A program made the translations under genes and the position numbers. This document shows, piece by piece, positions 18,133 to 25,970 of a DNA stretch of 39,898 bases. The notes beneath the pieces are model-generated. The model was not told the origin of the DNA. It did not search any database and worked only from the letters and a program-made list of their open reading frames with translations. Location of the stretch: NCBI GenBank assembly GCA_945901965.1, contig CAMDMN010000001.1:1-39898 (forward strand). Direction: 5' to 3'. How positions within the stretch are numbered: the stretch's first letter is position 1; the number at the start of each line of letters is the position of its first letter. The stretch comes from Legionella genomosp. 1. Its GTDB lineage: Bacteria > Pseudomonadota > Gammaproteobacteria > Legionellales > Legionellaceae.

Positions 18133-19064
18133 AGCATACCCCGATTATATTTAATATTCTGTAAATAAAGCCAAAATGATTTTGGTAACCAAGTTAATAA
18201 ATAAACAATAAAATATTTCCAATTAACTAACACGTGTTTTTTTATGGCCAATCTAGCTTCAGAGTAACTATTTTTATTTATATGAAACTGAAATTCATAG
18301 TAAGCAGCCCTCGCATAGGCTTCTTCAAAAGCTTTTTTATACTTAATACTAATATTTTTATTTACTTGAATAATTTTGTTTAAAGTATAACGTCTTTCTT
18401 CAGCCCATTTATCAATAGTTTTACCCGTTAAAGAATCACTATGTACTCGGTATTTAACTAATGCTTGATTTAATGAAATAAATTCTGTAGTTACAGCTAA
18501 CTGCATAAATAAACAATACTCCTCTGATGCATGTATGTTAGCATCAAAAGAGAAACCACGATCATTTATATGCTTCAAACTTATCAGAGAACACACAATA
18601 GGGATATCAAATTGATATAGTAAATCTTGAAAAAAGTTTCCCTGTTTTGCCTTTGGCAAATAGCGCTTGATTTCCTTACCTTGATTATTTATATCAATCT
18701 GTCCAGCATAAGCTAATGCATAATCACCAGAACATACAGCAGTTAATAAAGTATCTATAGTATTTGGTAGCCAAATATCGTCTGTATCCAAAAAAGCAAC
18801 GTATTCACCTTGACAATGCTTCAGTCCAAAATTTCTTGCCTCACCTAATGGGATATTTTTTTCTGTTTTAAAATAGTTAATCGGATAATTATTAGCAATA
18901 TTCTTACTATTGTCAGTTGAACAATTATCTATAAAAATAATTTCATATTTTTTATAGCGTTGGGCTAAAATACTATCTAGTGCCTCGGCTATATATTTCT
19001 CACCGTTATAACAATTCATTAATATAGATACAAGTGGCTTATCAGTTTTCATTATAAAACTCAT
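18129..19064 (-). CDS. GT2-family glycosyltransferase
   Basis: GT-A fold inverting glycosyltransferase expected to add one sugar to the lipid-linked O-unit. Present are VSILMNCYNGEKYIAEALDSI (12-32), the nucleotide-binding IDNCSTDNS, EARNFGLKHCQGEYVAFLDTDD with the DxD metal site at 93-95, and an SEEY stretch near residue 180 typical of the acceptor region. The first ATG (19064) has no ribosome binding site and overlaps the preceding gene by 23 bases; ATG at 19052, with GAG seven bases upstream, may be the real start. The C-terminal hydrophobic stretch (about 285-300) may touch the membrane. Donor sugar unknown. Confidence 0.88.
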   Translation of the reverse strand: MSFIMKTDKPLVSILMNCYNGEKYIAEALDSILAQRYKKYEIIFIDNCSTDNSKNIANNYPINYFKTEKNIPLGEARNFGLKHCQGEYVAFLDTDDIWLPNTIDTLLTAVCSGDYALAYAGQIDINNQGKEIKRYLPKAKQGNFFQDLLYQFDIPIVCSLISLKHINDRGFSFDANIHASEEYCLFMQLAVTTEFISLNQALVKYRVHSDSLTGKTIDKWAEERRYTLNKIIQVNKNISIKYKKAFEEAYARAAYYEFQFHINKNSYSEARLAIKKHVLVNWKYFIVYLLTWLPKSFWLYLQNIKYNRGML

Positions 19065-20163
19065 TGATTGATTTAATTACATAATCTTGATCATCTAAGG
19101 TTAAATCATAATGACAAGGTAATGTCATTATTTCGTTATAAAGATTTTCCACATTTGGTAATGAGTAAGAAGTTTTATACTTACTTAATAAATGATTTGG
19201 TTTATAGTGAATACCAGTTTCAATACCTTTTTTTAATAAGTAATTTCTTAAATTATCACGATTTGTCGCTTTAATAACCACAATATGTGGCACTATAGAT
19301 TTATAATCAAAATTAAAAAAATTCACGTCGTTAATCTGTAACCCATCAAGATAGCGGCGCATAATGTTTTGGCGTTTATTTATAAATAAATCGATCCTAG
19401 ACAATTGCACACGGCCGATGGCTGCCATAATATTACTCATATGATAACGATAACCTTGAAGCTTAACATCAAAATCCCAGCTACGCTGCCCTAAGTAACG
19501 CATTTCAGTATCTTTCTCTACACTTAATAACCTCATATCTTTTAAACGCTGCATTAAACTAGCGTCAGAAGAAATAACTACACCACCCTCGCCTGATGTA
19601 ATATTTTTAATACCATCAAAACTAAAACAAGCGATGTCTCCAATTGAACCAATTTTTGCACCATTGGAAAAACATCCCCCAAATGAATGCGCGGCGTCCT
19701 CAACTACTCTTAAATTATATTTTTTTGAAAAGTCATAGATTTCTTTAAGACCGGCAACGCTACTTGCATAATGTACAGGCATAATCGCCTTTACTTTATT
19801 TGACATACGGCGCGTTGCATCACCTACATCAATAAATCCTGTTTTTTCATCAACATCACATGCAACCGGAGTTGCGCCAGTAGCGCTTATAGCCTGAAAT
19901 GAAGCAATATAAGTCAATGACGGAACCAAAACCTCATCGCCAAAGCCTATTCCTAAAGCAGCTAAAGACAAATGCAAGGCTGATGTTCCTGTATTAACAC
20001 AACAAACTTCAGCATCAGTCATTAAATAAGACTTAAGCTCCGACTCAAATAAATTAACTTCCTCACCCATGCCAAGATATTCTTTTTGAAGAACATCACA
20101 CACAGCATTTTTTTCTAATATTGATATGGATGACTTTGATAAACGAATAGTTCTGCTACTCAT
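19042..20163 (-). CDS. DegT/DnrJ/EryC1 aminotransferase of a CDP-6-deoxy-aminosugar branch
   Basis: PLP-dependent sugar aminotransferase of 373 residues. The Schiff-base lysine is K186 in FSFDGIKNITSGEGG; NTGTSALHLSL (57-67) and EDAAHSFGG (155-163) are the cofactor contacts. Because the lysine is present, it is a true transaminase and not the RfbH/ColD type 3-dehydrase, in which this lysine is replaced by histidine. It lies directly downstream of rfbF, rfbG and a cupin epimerase, so its likely substrate is a CDP-4-keto-6-deoxyhexose, giving a 4-amino sugar, or a 3-amino sugar if the cupin is a ketoisomerase. It overlaps the cupin gene by 8 bases. Confidence 0.85.
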   Translation of the reverse strand: MSSRTIRLSKSSISILEKNAVCDVLQKEYLGMGEEVNLFESELKSYLMTDAEVCCVNTGTSALHLSLAALGIGFGDEVLVPSLTYIASFQAISATGATPVACDVDEKTGFIDVGDATRRMSNKVKAIMPVHYASSVAGLKEIYDFSKKYNLRVVEDAAHSFGGCFSNGAKIGSIGDIACFSFDGIKNITSGEGGVVISSDASLMQRLKDMRLLSVEKDTEMRYLGQRSWDFDVKLQGYRYHMSNIMAAIGRVQLSRIDLFINKRQNIMRRYLDGLQINDVNFFNFDYKSIVPHIVVIKATNRDNLRNYLLKKGIETGIHYKPNHLLSKYKTSYSLPNVENLYNEIMTLPCHYDLTLDDQDYVIKSINEFYNEN

Positions 20164-20557
20164 AATTTAATTCACTTAAGTCTTTTGTGTTAAATTCTTC
20201 TGGACCATGGGGGATATTTGCAATATTAAGCAAAAGATTTAGATTCTCACCAACACCTCGAAAAGCCATCCATAAACCTGGAGATACGGTTAATCTTTGA
20301 TAATTTTCACATGAAAGGCTTATTTTTAGATGATTGATTCCATCATGTAAAATAAATTCTATCTCCCCTTGAGGCACAATAAGATTAAGGGTCATTTTAT
20401 TATGACGTTTCCAACCCTTGATTTCTTTATATTTTACAGTTGAAAAGTAAGCCTCTCCAAACCCATTATATCCTGAGTCAGAAGCTTTCATAGCATGCAA
20501 CACATTCCCTTTAGTACCGTGAATAATTTTCAATGGGGTTAAAATTACTCCATCCAT
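20156..20557 (-). CDS. Cupin sugar-nucleotide epimerase/ketoisomerase (RmlC/WxcM-like)
   Basis: A 133-residue RmlC-like cupin. Visible features are the N-terminal PLKIIHGTKGNVLHAMKAS segment, a GFGEAYFSTV strand, KGWKRHNKM with the conserved histidine, and the C-terminal SPGLWMAFRGVGE that closes the barrel. These match the small dTDP-4-dehydrorhamnose-epimerase-like proteins found beside sugar aminotransferases, which epimerise or isomerise a 4-keto sugar nucleotide. Its position between rfbG and the aminotransferase suggests it acts on CDP-4-keto-6-deoxyglucose. Start at ATG 20557 with AAAGGA five bases upstream; it overlaps rfbG by 13 bases. Confidence 0.78.
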   Translation of the reverse strand: MDGVILTPLKIIHGTKGNVLHAMKASDSGYNGFGEAYFSTVKYKEIKGWKRHNKMTLNLIVPQGEIEFILHDGINHLKISLSCENYQRLTVSPGLWMAFRGVGENLNLLLNIANIPHGPEEFNTKDLSELNYE

Positions 20558-21651
20558 GATTGTCCTTTAACTCTAGAAATATCTTGATATTCTTCAATTT
20601 GCTGACATGTCTTAGACCACATATCAGTCATTTTATGAAAATAATAGTTATGATACCAAGAACCTGTAAAGTTTACAGTTTTATCATAATCTAAACTAGC
20701 TTGCCAAGTTAAATAGCTTAGTGCTTTATCACAATTTAATTTTAATAAAGTGGCCTCATGGAAAGGGATATTATCGATTATATTATATAGTTGGCTATCA
20801 TCAACTAACCCCCATGTTTTAGCCAAAGACTGTAATAAATCAATAACAGTTCTGTTTTGATCGGCGCGTGGACCAAAATTAAAGGCCTCTCCATTAAACT
20901 TTATATCACCTAACAATTTTGAACCTAGTACTAAATATCCACTTAAAGGCTCTAAAACATGCTGCCAAGGTCTAGTTGCCATAGGGCAACGTATATCTAC
21001 TTTCTTCTTGTTGCTCCATGCTTGCATGCAATCAACAACTATCCTATCTTTAGCCCAATCTCCTCCACCTATAACATTACCAGCCCTGGCAATTGCTATC
21101 CTAATGTTATTACTGCCTTGTGAATTAAAGTATGAATGAAAATAAGATTTTATTATTAGTTCAGCACTCCCCTTAGAACCGCTATAAATATCTTTTCCCC
21201 CAAGAAAATCATCTTCTTTATAGCCCCAAACTTGCTCAACATTATCATAGGCTTTGTCACTGGTAATAATGACTGCAGTACAGCTACCTTTATATAACCT
21301 TAAGACCTCCAACAAATTAGCTGTTCCCATTACATTAGTTGATATAGTCTCAATTGGATTTAGGTATGATTCTGAGACAATTGCTTGAGCAGCTAAATGA
21401 AAAATAAAATCTGGCTTTTCCTTCTCAAAAATTTCTCTAAATGTCGATAAATCTCTGACATCTTCCAAATAATGAGTTAATTTATTACTTAATTGTAAAC
21501 AATCAAATAAAGAAGGCTGAGTAGGAATTTTATTAGATATCCCAACAACCGTTGCTCCCAAATTTATAAGCCAAGTAGCTAGCCATGAGCCCTTAAAACC
21601 TGTGTGGCCAGTAATTAGAACTTTTTTTCCTTCATAAGTTTGATTAAACAC
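20545..21651 (-). CDS. rfbG: CDP-glucose 4,6-dehydratase
   Basis: NAD-dependent SDR that converts CDP-glucose to CDP-4-keto-6-deoxyglucose, the common precursor of CDP-deoxysugars. The start YEGKKVLITGHTGFKGSWLATWL (TGHTGFKG at 14-21) is the CDP-glucose dehydratase form of the Rossmann motif. ITSDKAYDN, EDDFLGGKDIYSGSKGSAEL with the YxxxK pair, ARAGNVIGGGDWAKDRI and RPWQHVLEPLSGYL are also present. Length 368 is normal. It works with RfbF two genes upstream, separated by a glycosyltransferase-like gene, an unusual insertion into the usual rfbF-rfbG pair. Confidence 0.94.
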   Translation of the reverse strand: MFNQTYEGKKVLITGHTGFKGSWLATWLINLGATVVGISNKIPTQPSLFDCLQLSNKLTHYLEDVRDLSTFREIFEKEKPDFIFHLAAQAIVSESYLNPIETISTNVMGTANLLEVLRLYKGSCTAVIITSDKAYDNVEQVWGYKEDDFLGGKDIYSGSKGSAELIIKSYFHSYFNSQGSNNIRIAIARAGNVIGGGDWAKDRIVVDCMQAWSNKKKVDIRCPMATRPWQHVLEPLSGYLVLGSKLLGDIKFNGEAFNFGPRADQNRTVIDLLQSLAKTWGLVDDSQLYNIIDNIPFHEATLLKLNCDKALSYLTWQASLDYDKTVNFTGSWYHNYYFHKMTDMWSKTCQQIEEYQDISRVKGQSWME

Positions 21652-21654
21652 TAA

Positions 21655-22875
21655 TTATCCTCTTATTCTTTTCCATAACGAATATAATTTGCTATGTAGT
21701 AATAATGATTTTTCCAATTCGTGAAATGTTAATTTCGTATTATTTAATCCCTCTATTAAACAATCAGCTGCAACTTTTATAGAGTGATTTTTTTGATAAT
21801 GATCAAAAGTCTTCTGTGATAGTAAACTTGATGTTGATTTCAAACTAATAACTATATCTTTTAATGTATGACCTTCATTTTTATAAAAATTAGTGTTTAT
21901 TTGCTGAGCCAAACTAAAATCATCGATTTCAAATAGCCACTTATAAAGATAATTATATTTTATTGGCTTAAAACTATAGTCAAGACGCACTGTTGGGACG
22001 CCTAACTTAGCACCTTCTAACGCAGAAGTACCCATTGCAAATAATATATCAACACCTAACAGAAATCCATTTAAATCATCAGGCAAAATCTCTTCAATAC
22101 ACTTGATAGTGATATTATCATAATTATAAAGATCTAATTGTCCGGATTTTTCTCCTGAGCCAACAATAATAAACTCTATAAATTGATCTAAAATAGCAGC
22201 TATATTACTTGCATCTTGAATTAGTTTATTTAAAATATGAATTTTAAAATCTGCCAATCTCCCAACCCAGGCAAAAACAAGTCTATTTTTATTTTTTTCA
22301 CTTACGCAGCCATTAATATATTCATTACTTAATTTTTTATCACTAAACAATGGCATAATTACCGGTAATTTAATATCAATTCTTAAATTTTTCTTAATAT
22401 TATTTACGATGTCATAATCAAGATATGCTACTGCTGAACAATCCTCTATCAATATTAAAAAATCTTGCATTTTTTTATATTCCTGATAAAGAATGCTATG
22501 CCAAATCAACCATGAGAAAAACTTAGGTTCAGCCATTTTTGATCTAAATATTGGCAAAAATGGATAGGCATTAATTGGGATAGTTGTAATAAAATATAAT
22601 TTCACCTGATTATCTATCTTTAACATTGGATAAATAGACCAAGGAGTCATTGTTTGTAAAACTAGAAAACAACCAGCAGGAATGTTTAATTTAATTTCAT
22701 CGCTATATTCAAGAAACTCTATCATTCCTGGTAAGTTTTTAGACATATATCCATCTTTGTAATCAATAACAGATACCTGATATCCTTGTTCAAATAAATA
22801 AATTGCCAATCGAATAAATAACAATGATACTCCACCAACTCCTTTATAAGGAAAACAAAAAATAATTTTATTCAT
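21655..22875 (-). CDS. GT-B glycosyltransferase-like protein
   Basis: A 406-residue protein with a GT-B layout but weak motifs. The N-terminal FCFPYKGVGGVSLLFIRLAIYL resembles the start of GT4 enzymes (GGV loop), then comes VFAWVGRLADFKIHILNKLI (the usual VGR...K donor-domain start), IIVGSGEKSG and DILFAMGTSALEGAKLGVPTV, a clear match to the EX7E donor site. The loop between is longer than usual and rich in Asn and Ile. Placed between rfbF and rfbG, it may transfer the CDP-derived sugar, but that is inference from position alone. Confidence 0.72.
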   Translation of the reverse strand: MNKIIFCFPYKGVGGVSLLFIRLAIYLFEQGYQVSVIDYKDGYMSKNLPGMIEFLEYSDEIKLNIPAGCFLVLQTMTPWSIYPMLKIDNQVKLYFITTIPINAYPFLPIFRSKMAEPKFFSWLIWHSILYQEYKKMQDFLILIEDCSAVAYLDYDIVNNIKKNLRIDIKLPVIMPLFSDKKLSNEYINGCVSEKNKNRLVFAWVGRLADFKIHILNKLIQDASNIAAILDQFIEFIIVGSGEKSGQLDLYNYDNITIKCIEEILPDDLNGFLLGVDILFAMGTSALEGAKLGVPTVRLDYSFKPIKYNYLYKWLFEIDDFSLAQQINTNFYKNEGHTLKDIVISLKSTSSLLSQKTFDHYQKNHSIKVAADCLIEGLNNTKLTFHELEKSLLLHSKLYSLWKRIRG

Positions 22876-22878
22876 TAA

Positions 22879-23658
22879 TTACTCTGACCAAACTCGCCAC
22901 TCTGCACATCCATCATCCCAAAGTTGATTAAGCTTCACTTTATCACGAAGTGTATCCATTGGCATCCAGAAACCAGTATGTTTATATGTAAAAATTTCAC
23001 CATCAATTGCCAATTCATTTAGTGGAGCCTGTTCAAATACCGTAGAATCTCCATCCTTTATATAATCAAAAACAGCTGATTCACAAACAAAATAGCCAGC
23101 ATTAATCCAACTACCGTCACCTTTAGGTTTTTCTCTAAATTTCTCTACCCTACCTATTTCATTAATATCTAAGGCACCAAAGCGACCATCAGGCTGTGAT
23201 GAAGTCATCGACATTAACTTACCATGTCCACGATGAAATTTAAGTAATTTATTAATATCTATATCTGCTACACCATCTCCATAAGTCAACATAAATGGTT
23301 CATTACCAATAATCTCTTGAGCTCTTTTAATTCTCCCTCCTGTCATTGAATCTAGCCCAGTATCTAAAAGAGTTACTTTCCATGGCTCAGAACAAGACTT
23401 ATGAATTTTAAGCTCATTTTTTACTAAATCTACCGTAACACTACTTTGATGAAGAATATAATTCGCAAAATATTCCTTAATGTAATATCCCTTATAACCT
23501 AATAAAATAATAAATTCATTAAACCCATAATAAGAGTATGTTTTCATAATATGCCAAAGTATTGGCTTTCCACCAACTTCAACCATAGGCTTAGGTCTAA
23601 GATCAGTTTCCTCACTTAAACGTGTACCAAAACCTCCAGCTAATATCAAAACTTTCAC
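22879..23658 (-). CDS. rfbF: Glucose-1-phosphate cytidylyltransferase
   Basis: Makes CDP-glucose from CTP and glucose-1-phosphate, the entry to the CDP-deoxysugar branch; glucose-1-phosphate ultimately derives from the hexose-phosphate pool. The 259-residue product begins MKVLILAGGFGTRLSEETDL with RPKPMVEVGGKPILWHIMK, the nucleotidyltransferase signature. It carries the family-specific MTGGRIKRAQEIIGNEPFMLTYGDGVADI and ends with FWMPMDTLRDKVKLNQLW. Length is as in Salmonella RfbF (257). No other nucleotidyltransferase family fits as well. Confidence 0.95.
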   Translation of the reverse strand: MKVLILAGGFGTRLSEETDLRPKPMVEVGGKPILWHIMKTYSYYGFNEFIILLGYKGYYIKEYFANYILHQSSVTVDLVKNELKIHKSCSEPWKVTLLDTGLDSMTGGRIKRAQEIIGNEPFMLTYGDGVADIDINKLLKFHRGHGKLMSMTSSQPDGRFGALDINEIGRVEKFREKPKGDGSWINAGYFVCESAVFDYIKDGDSTVFEQAPLNELAIDGEIFTYKHTGFWMPMDTLRDKVKLNQLWDDGCAEWRVWSE

Positions 23659-23673
23659 TTAAATTCTCCCTAA

Positions 23674-24726
23674 CTAATAATCTCTGCAATATTCTTTTAA
23701 ATGCTCGTAAATATAATCAATCTCAAATTTTCTTTGGGTATTTTTCCATAAACCAACACCACTCATTGAATCCTCAGGTTTAAAATATTTTTTTGGATTT
23801 ATATGTACAGTAGCATCCTCTCCAAGAAATTTATAAATTTTACATCTTGTCTTATCATAATCTAGAACCAAATCCTCAAAATATATCATCAAAATCCTCG
23901 AGTCTAAATTAGGACAATTAACTGCTGATCGCTCACGTAAGGTACGATATCTATAAACATAATTTTTTATATCTTCACTGCCACTAAATAATCCCTGTGT
24001 TTTTGAAAACCAATTATTAAAACAAGTTGATAAATACAAATCACGAGGATCTCTGTCAATAATAATTTGTTGAGCGTTTCCTAATAAATCTAAAGATAAT
24101 TTAGGATTATAAGGCTCACAAGCATTAAGTAGAACCATGGTTTTAGCATTATTATTAAAATATATGATTTCCTTAAATAATTTTTCTAAATAAATATTTG
24201 TAATTTTTAAAAAATTCTCTCTTTCATAAATAGTAAAAAACATTTCTTCTGAAAAAAAATGCATGTCAGGGTAAAATCGATATATCAATTTTCTAATAGA
24301 ATTATTCAATTTATTTCTATTTTGAAATGGGTATGAAGATAATCCAATATGTTGGCACTTAATTAATTGATCTGTATATTGCCTAGTAATATTTATAAAT
24401 TCATTATTAAAATAGTGATTATATCGCATACCTGTAGATAGAACCCTACCAAGTAAATTAAACCACTTTGGATTTTGTGCAATTTCTGTAGTTAATTTTA
24501 TAAATTGCTTAATAGCTGTATCTGAGCGTGAAGGAGACCAATTTTCAATTAGATCTTGATAAAGGTTAACCAAGCCATTTTTAATACGCAAAAGAGCAAA
24601 CTCAAAACTATAATGGGGCAGGCAGTATTTTTCATTAAATTCACGCAATAAATCAATAACGGCTCCTTTACCAGATGCACCAAATCCAGACAAATCTAAA
24701 AATTTAATTGTATTCATTAATTTCAT
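23674..24726 (-). CDS. Sulfotransferase-like P-loop protein
   Basis: A 350-residue cytoplasmic-type protein with two features of PAPS-dependent sulfotransferases: a P-loop-like GFGASGKGAV (14-23) near the N-terminus, and IIIDRDPRDLYLSTCFNNW (221-239) in the place of the 3'-phosphate-binding arginine/serine motif. ILMIYFEDLVLDYDKTRCKIYKFLG then matches the common late helix of the fold. The stretch between 30 and 190 has no familiar pattern. In an O-antigen operon it could sulfate a sugar or modify another small molecule, but the P-loop GASGKG also resembles kinases. It is the first gene after an 89-base gap, so it may have its own ribosome loading site; ATG at 24717 is an alternative start. 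Confidence 0.62.
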   Translation of the reverse strand: MKLMNTIKFLDLSGFGASGKGAVIDLLREFNEKYCLPHYSFEFALLRIKNGLVNLYQDLIENWSPSRSDTAIKQFIKLTTEIAQNPKWFNLLGRVLSTGMRYNHYFNNEFINITRQYTDQLIKCQHIGLSSYPFQNRNKLNNSIRKLIYRFYPDMHFFSEEMFFTIYERENFLKITNIYLEKLFKEIIYFNNNAKTMVLLNACEPYNPKLSLDLLGNAQQIIIDRDPRDLYLSTCFNNWFSKTQGLFSGSEDIKNYVYRYRTLRERSAVNCPNLDSRILMIYFEDLVLDYDKTRCKIYKFLGEDATVHINPKKYFKPEDSMSGVGLWKNTQRKFEIDYIYEHLKEYCRDY

Positions 24727-24815
24727 AACTCATTATATTAATTTTAAAAATATCGAGAAATATCTGTGGGTGATTTCTTAAATTATCAACAATCACCTTT
24801 TAATTTAATCTTATT

Positions 24816-25709
24816 TTATAAATTTTTTACAATAAACGACGCTACTCTCGGAACAAAAACCCCGACTTTAGGTTGGTATGCATATTCCTCTTTAAATTCT
24901 ATAAGAGTAAACCCTGCCTGAGTAAGTTGATCAATTACCTCCCGACAATCACGATATAAAAAAATATGATCGGCATGTGGTGCTGTTAAGGCTGCAGTAA
25001 TAAAGGCAACACCATTTTTTTGAAGCATACCACGCAAAGCACTCAAAAAACTTATTGGATCGTCTAAATGCTCTAAAACTTCTACTGATATTAGAAATGG
25101 GAACTTCTCCATTATTTTATTTTCAAGGATATTAAGTTTATTTATACTCCATCTTTCACTAACACCAAAAGCATTAACATGTCTACGAGAAAACTCAATA
25201 GATGCGTCACTTATATCAAAAGCATTAATCCTCAATTGAGGAATATCAGTAAGGCTTATACGACTATAAAATCCAGTACCAACTCCAACATCATACATGT
25301 GTTTCTCATCACTAAGAGCAACCAAAGGCAAAAATTTCTCTCTGAAATAATGTGACTGCCTATAGTGATGTGGCCAAAGATAATGACTTAACATTAGACC
25401 TGGAAGATATTGTGAAAGCATATAATCTTTATTATGATAAACCTCAGCAACTGCATCATCATATTTTTTATATATATATATCCCATCTTTTTCAAACTTG
25501 TTTTGTAGCCGTAAAGTGTCCATTACAAATTGGACATATCCCTTAACTGCATTTTCTATACCTGCATCTGTATAAAACACCTGCAACATTTCTTCAAACT
25601 CATTCGTCCAAATATTTCCATTTTGCATTTTATTTCTTAAAACAACATCTTTCATAAAAGGTGCTGTTTTTTTCATCGTAGCATCTAGAAATGTAATAAG
25701 AGATTCCAT
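24816..25709 (-). CDS. Class I SAM-dependent methyltransferase of the acyl module
   Basis: Predicted methyltransferase of 297 residues. The SAM-binding glycine loop MYDVGVGTGFYSR is at 138-150, the acidic strand NAFDISDAS follows, and VEVLEHLDDP marks motif IV. An N-terminal helical region of about 130 residues precedes the Rossmann domain and may bind the substrate or the carrier protein. Its gene starts directly after the acyl carrier protein stop. In FK520-type extender-unit clusters, FkbH and a carrier protein work with an O-methyltransferase (FkbG), so O-methylation of a carrier-bound glyceryl or similar unit is a reasonable guess; a sugar methyltransferase is the alternative. Confidence 0.78.
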   Translation of the reverse strand: MESLITFLDATMKKTAPFMKDVVLRNKMQNGNIWTNEFEEMLQVFYTDAGIENAVKGYVQFVMDTLRLQNKFEKDGIYIYKKYDDAVAEVYHNKDYMLSQYLPGLMLSHYLWPHHYRQSHYFREKFLPLVALSDEKHMYDVGVGTGFYSRISLTDIPQLRINAFDISDASIEFSRRHVNAFGVSERWSINKLNILENKIMEKFPFLISVEVLEHLDDPISFLSALRGMLQKNGVAFITAALTAPHADHIFLYRDCREVIDQLTQAGFTLIEFKEEYAYQPKVGVFVPRVASFIVKNL

Positions 25710-25970
25710 TTAAGCATCCTGAAATGTTAAATCTAAAGCATCACACACCGTCATACATACCAACTGGAAGCTTCTCATTTCTAAAACCTGACTATCAGAA
25801 AACGTAACATTAAACTCTTCTTCCAATGATACAATTAAATTCATCTGCCCAATAGAATCCCATGACTGAATTGTTTCAGGAGAGGATAAAGGAGTTATTT
25901 CATTTAAATCAATCTCAAAAAGCCTCGAGATAATCTTTTTCACACAATCTTCTACTTGTTGCTTAATCAT
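25710..25970 (-). CDS. Acyl carrier protein
   Basis: Small carrier protein that would hold an acyl group on a phosphopantetheine arm. From ATG 25970 it is 86 residues, with the attachment serine S39 in SWDSIGQMNLIVSLEEEFNV. The frame is open 9 codons further up, but ATG 25970 has a well-spaced AAGGA and overlaps the fkbH stop by 8 bases, so I use it. The surrounding residues (WDSIGQ rather than the DSL of fatty-acid AcpP) and the gene order fkbH-ACP-methyltransferase show a dedicated carrier, not the housekeeping one. Confidence 0.9.
   Translation of the reverse strand: MIKQQVEDCVKKIISRLFEIDLNEITPLSSPETIQSWDSIGQMNLIVSLEEEFNVTFSDSQVLEMRSFQLVCMTVCDALDLTFQDA

Noticed and set aside
19042..20163. 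RfbH-type CDP-4-keto-6-deoxyglucose 3-dehydrase
   Set aside because: The PLP lysine is present (K186) and the protein is much shorter than RfbH (about 435 residues).
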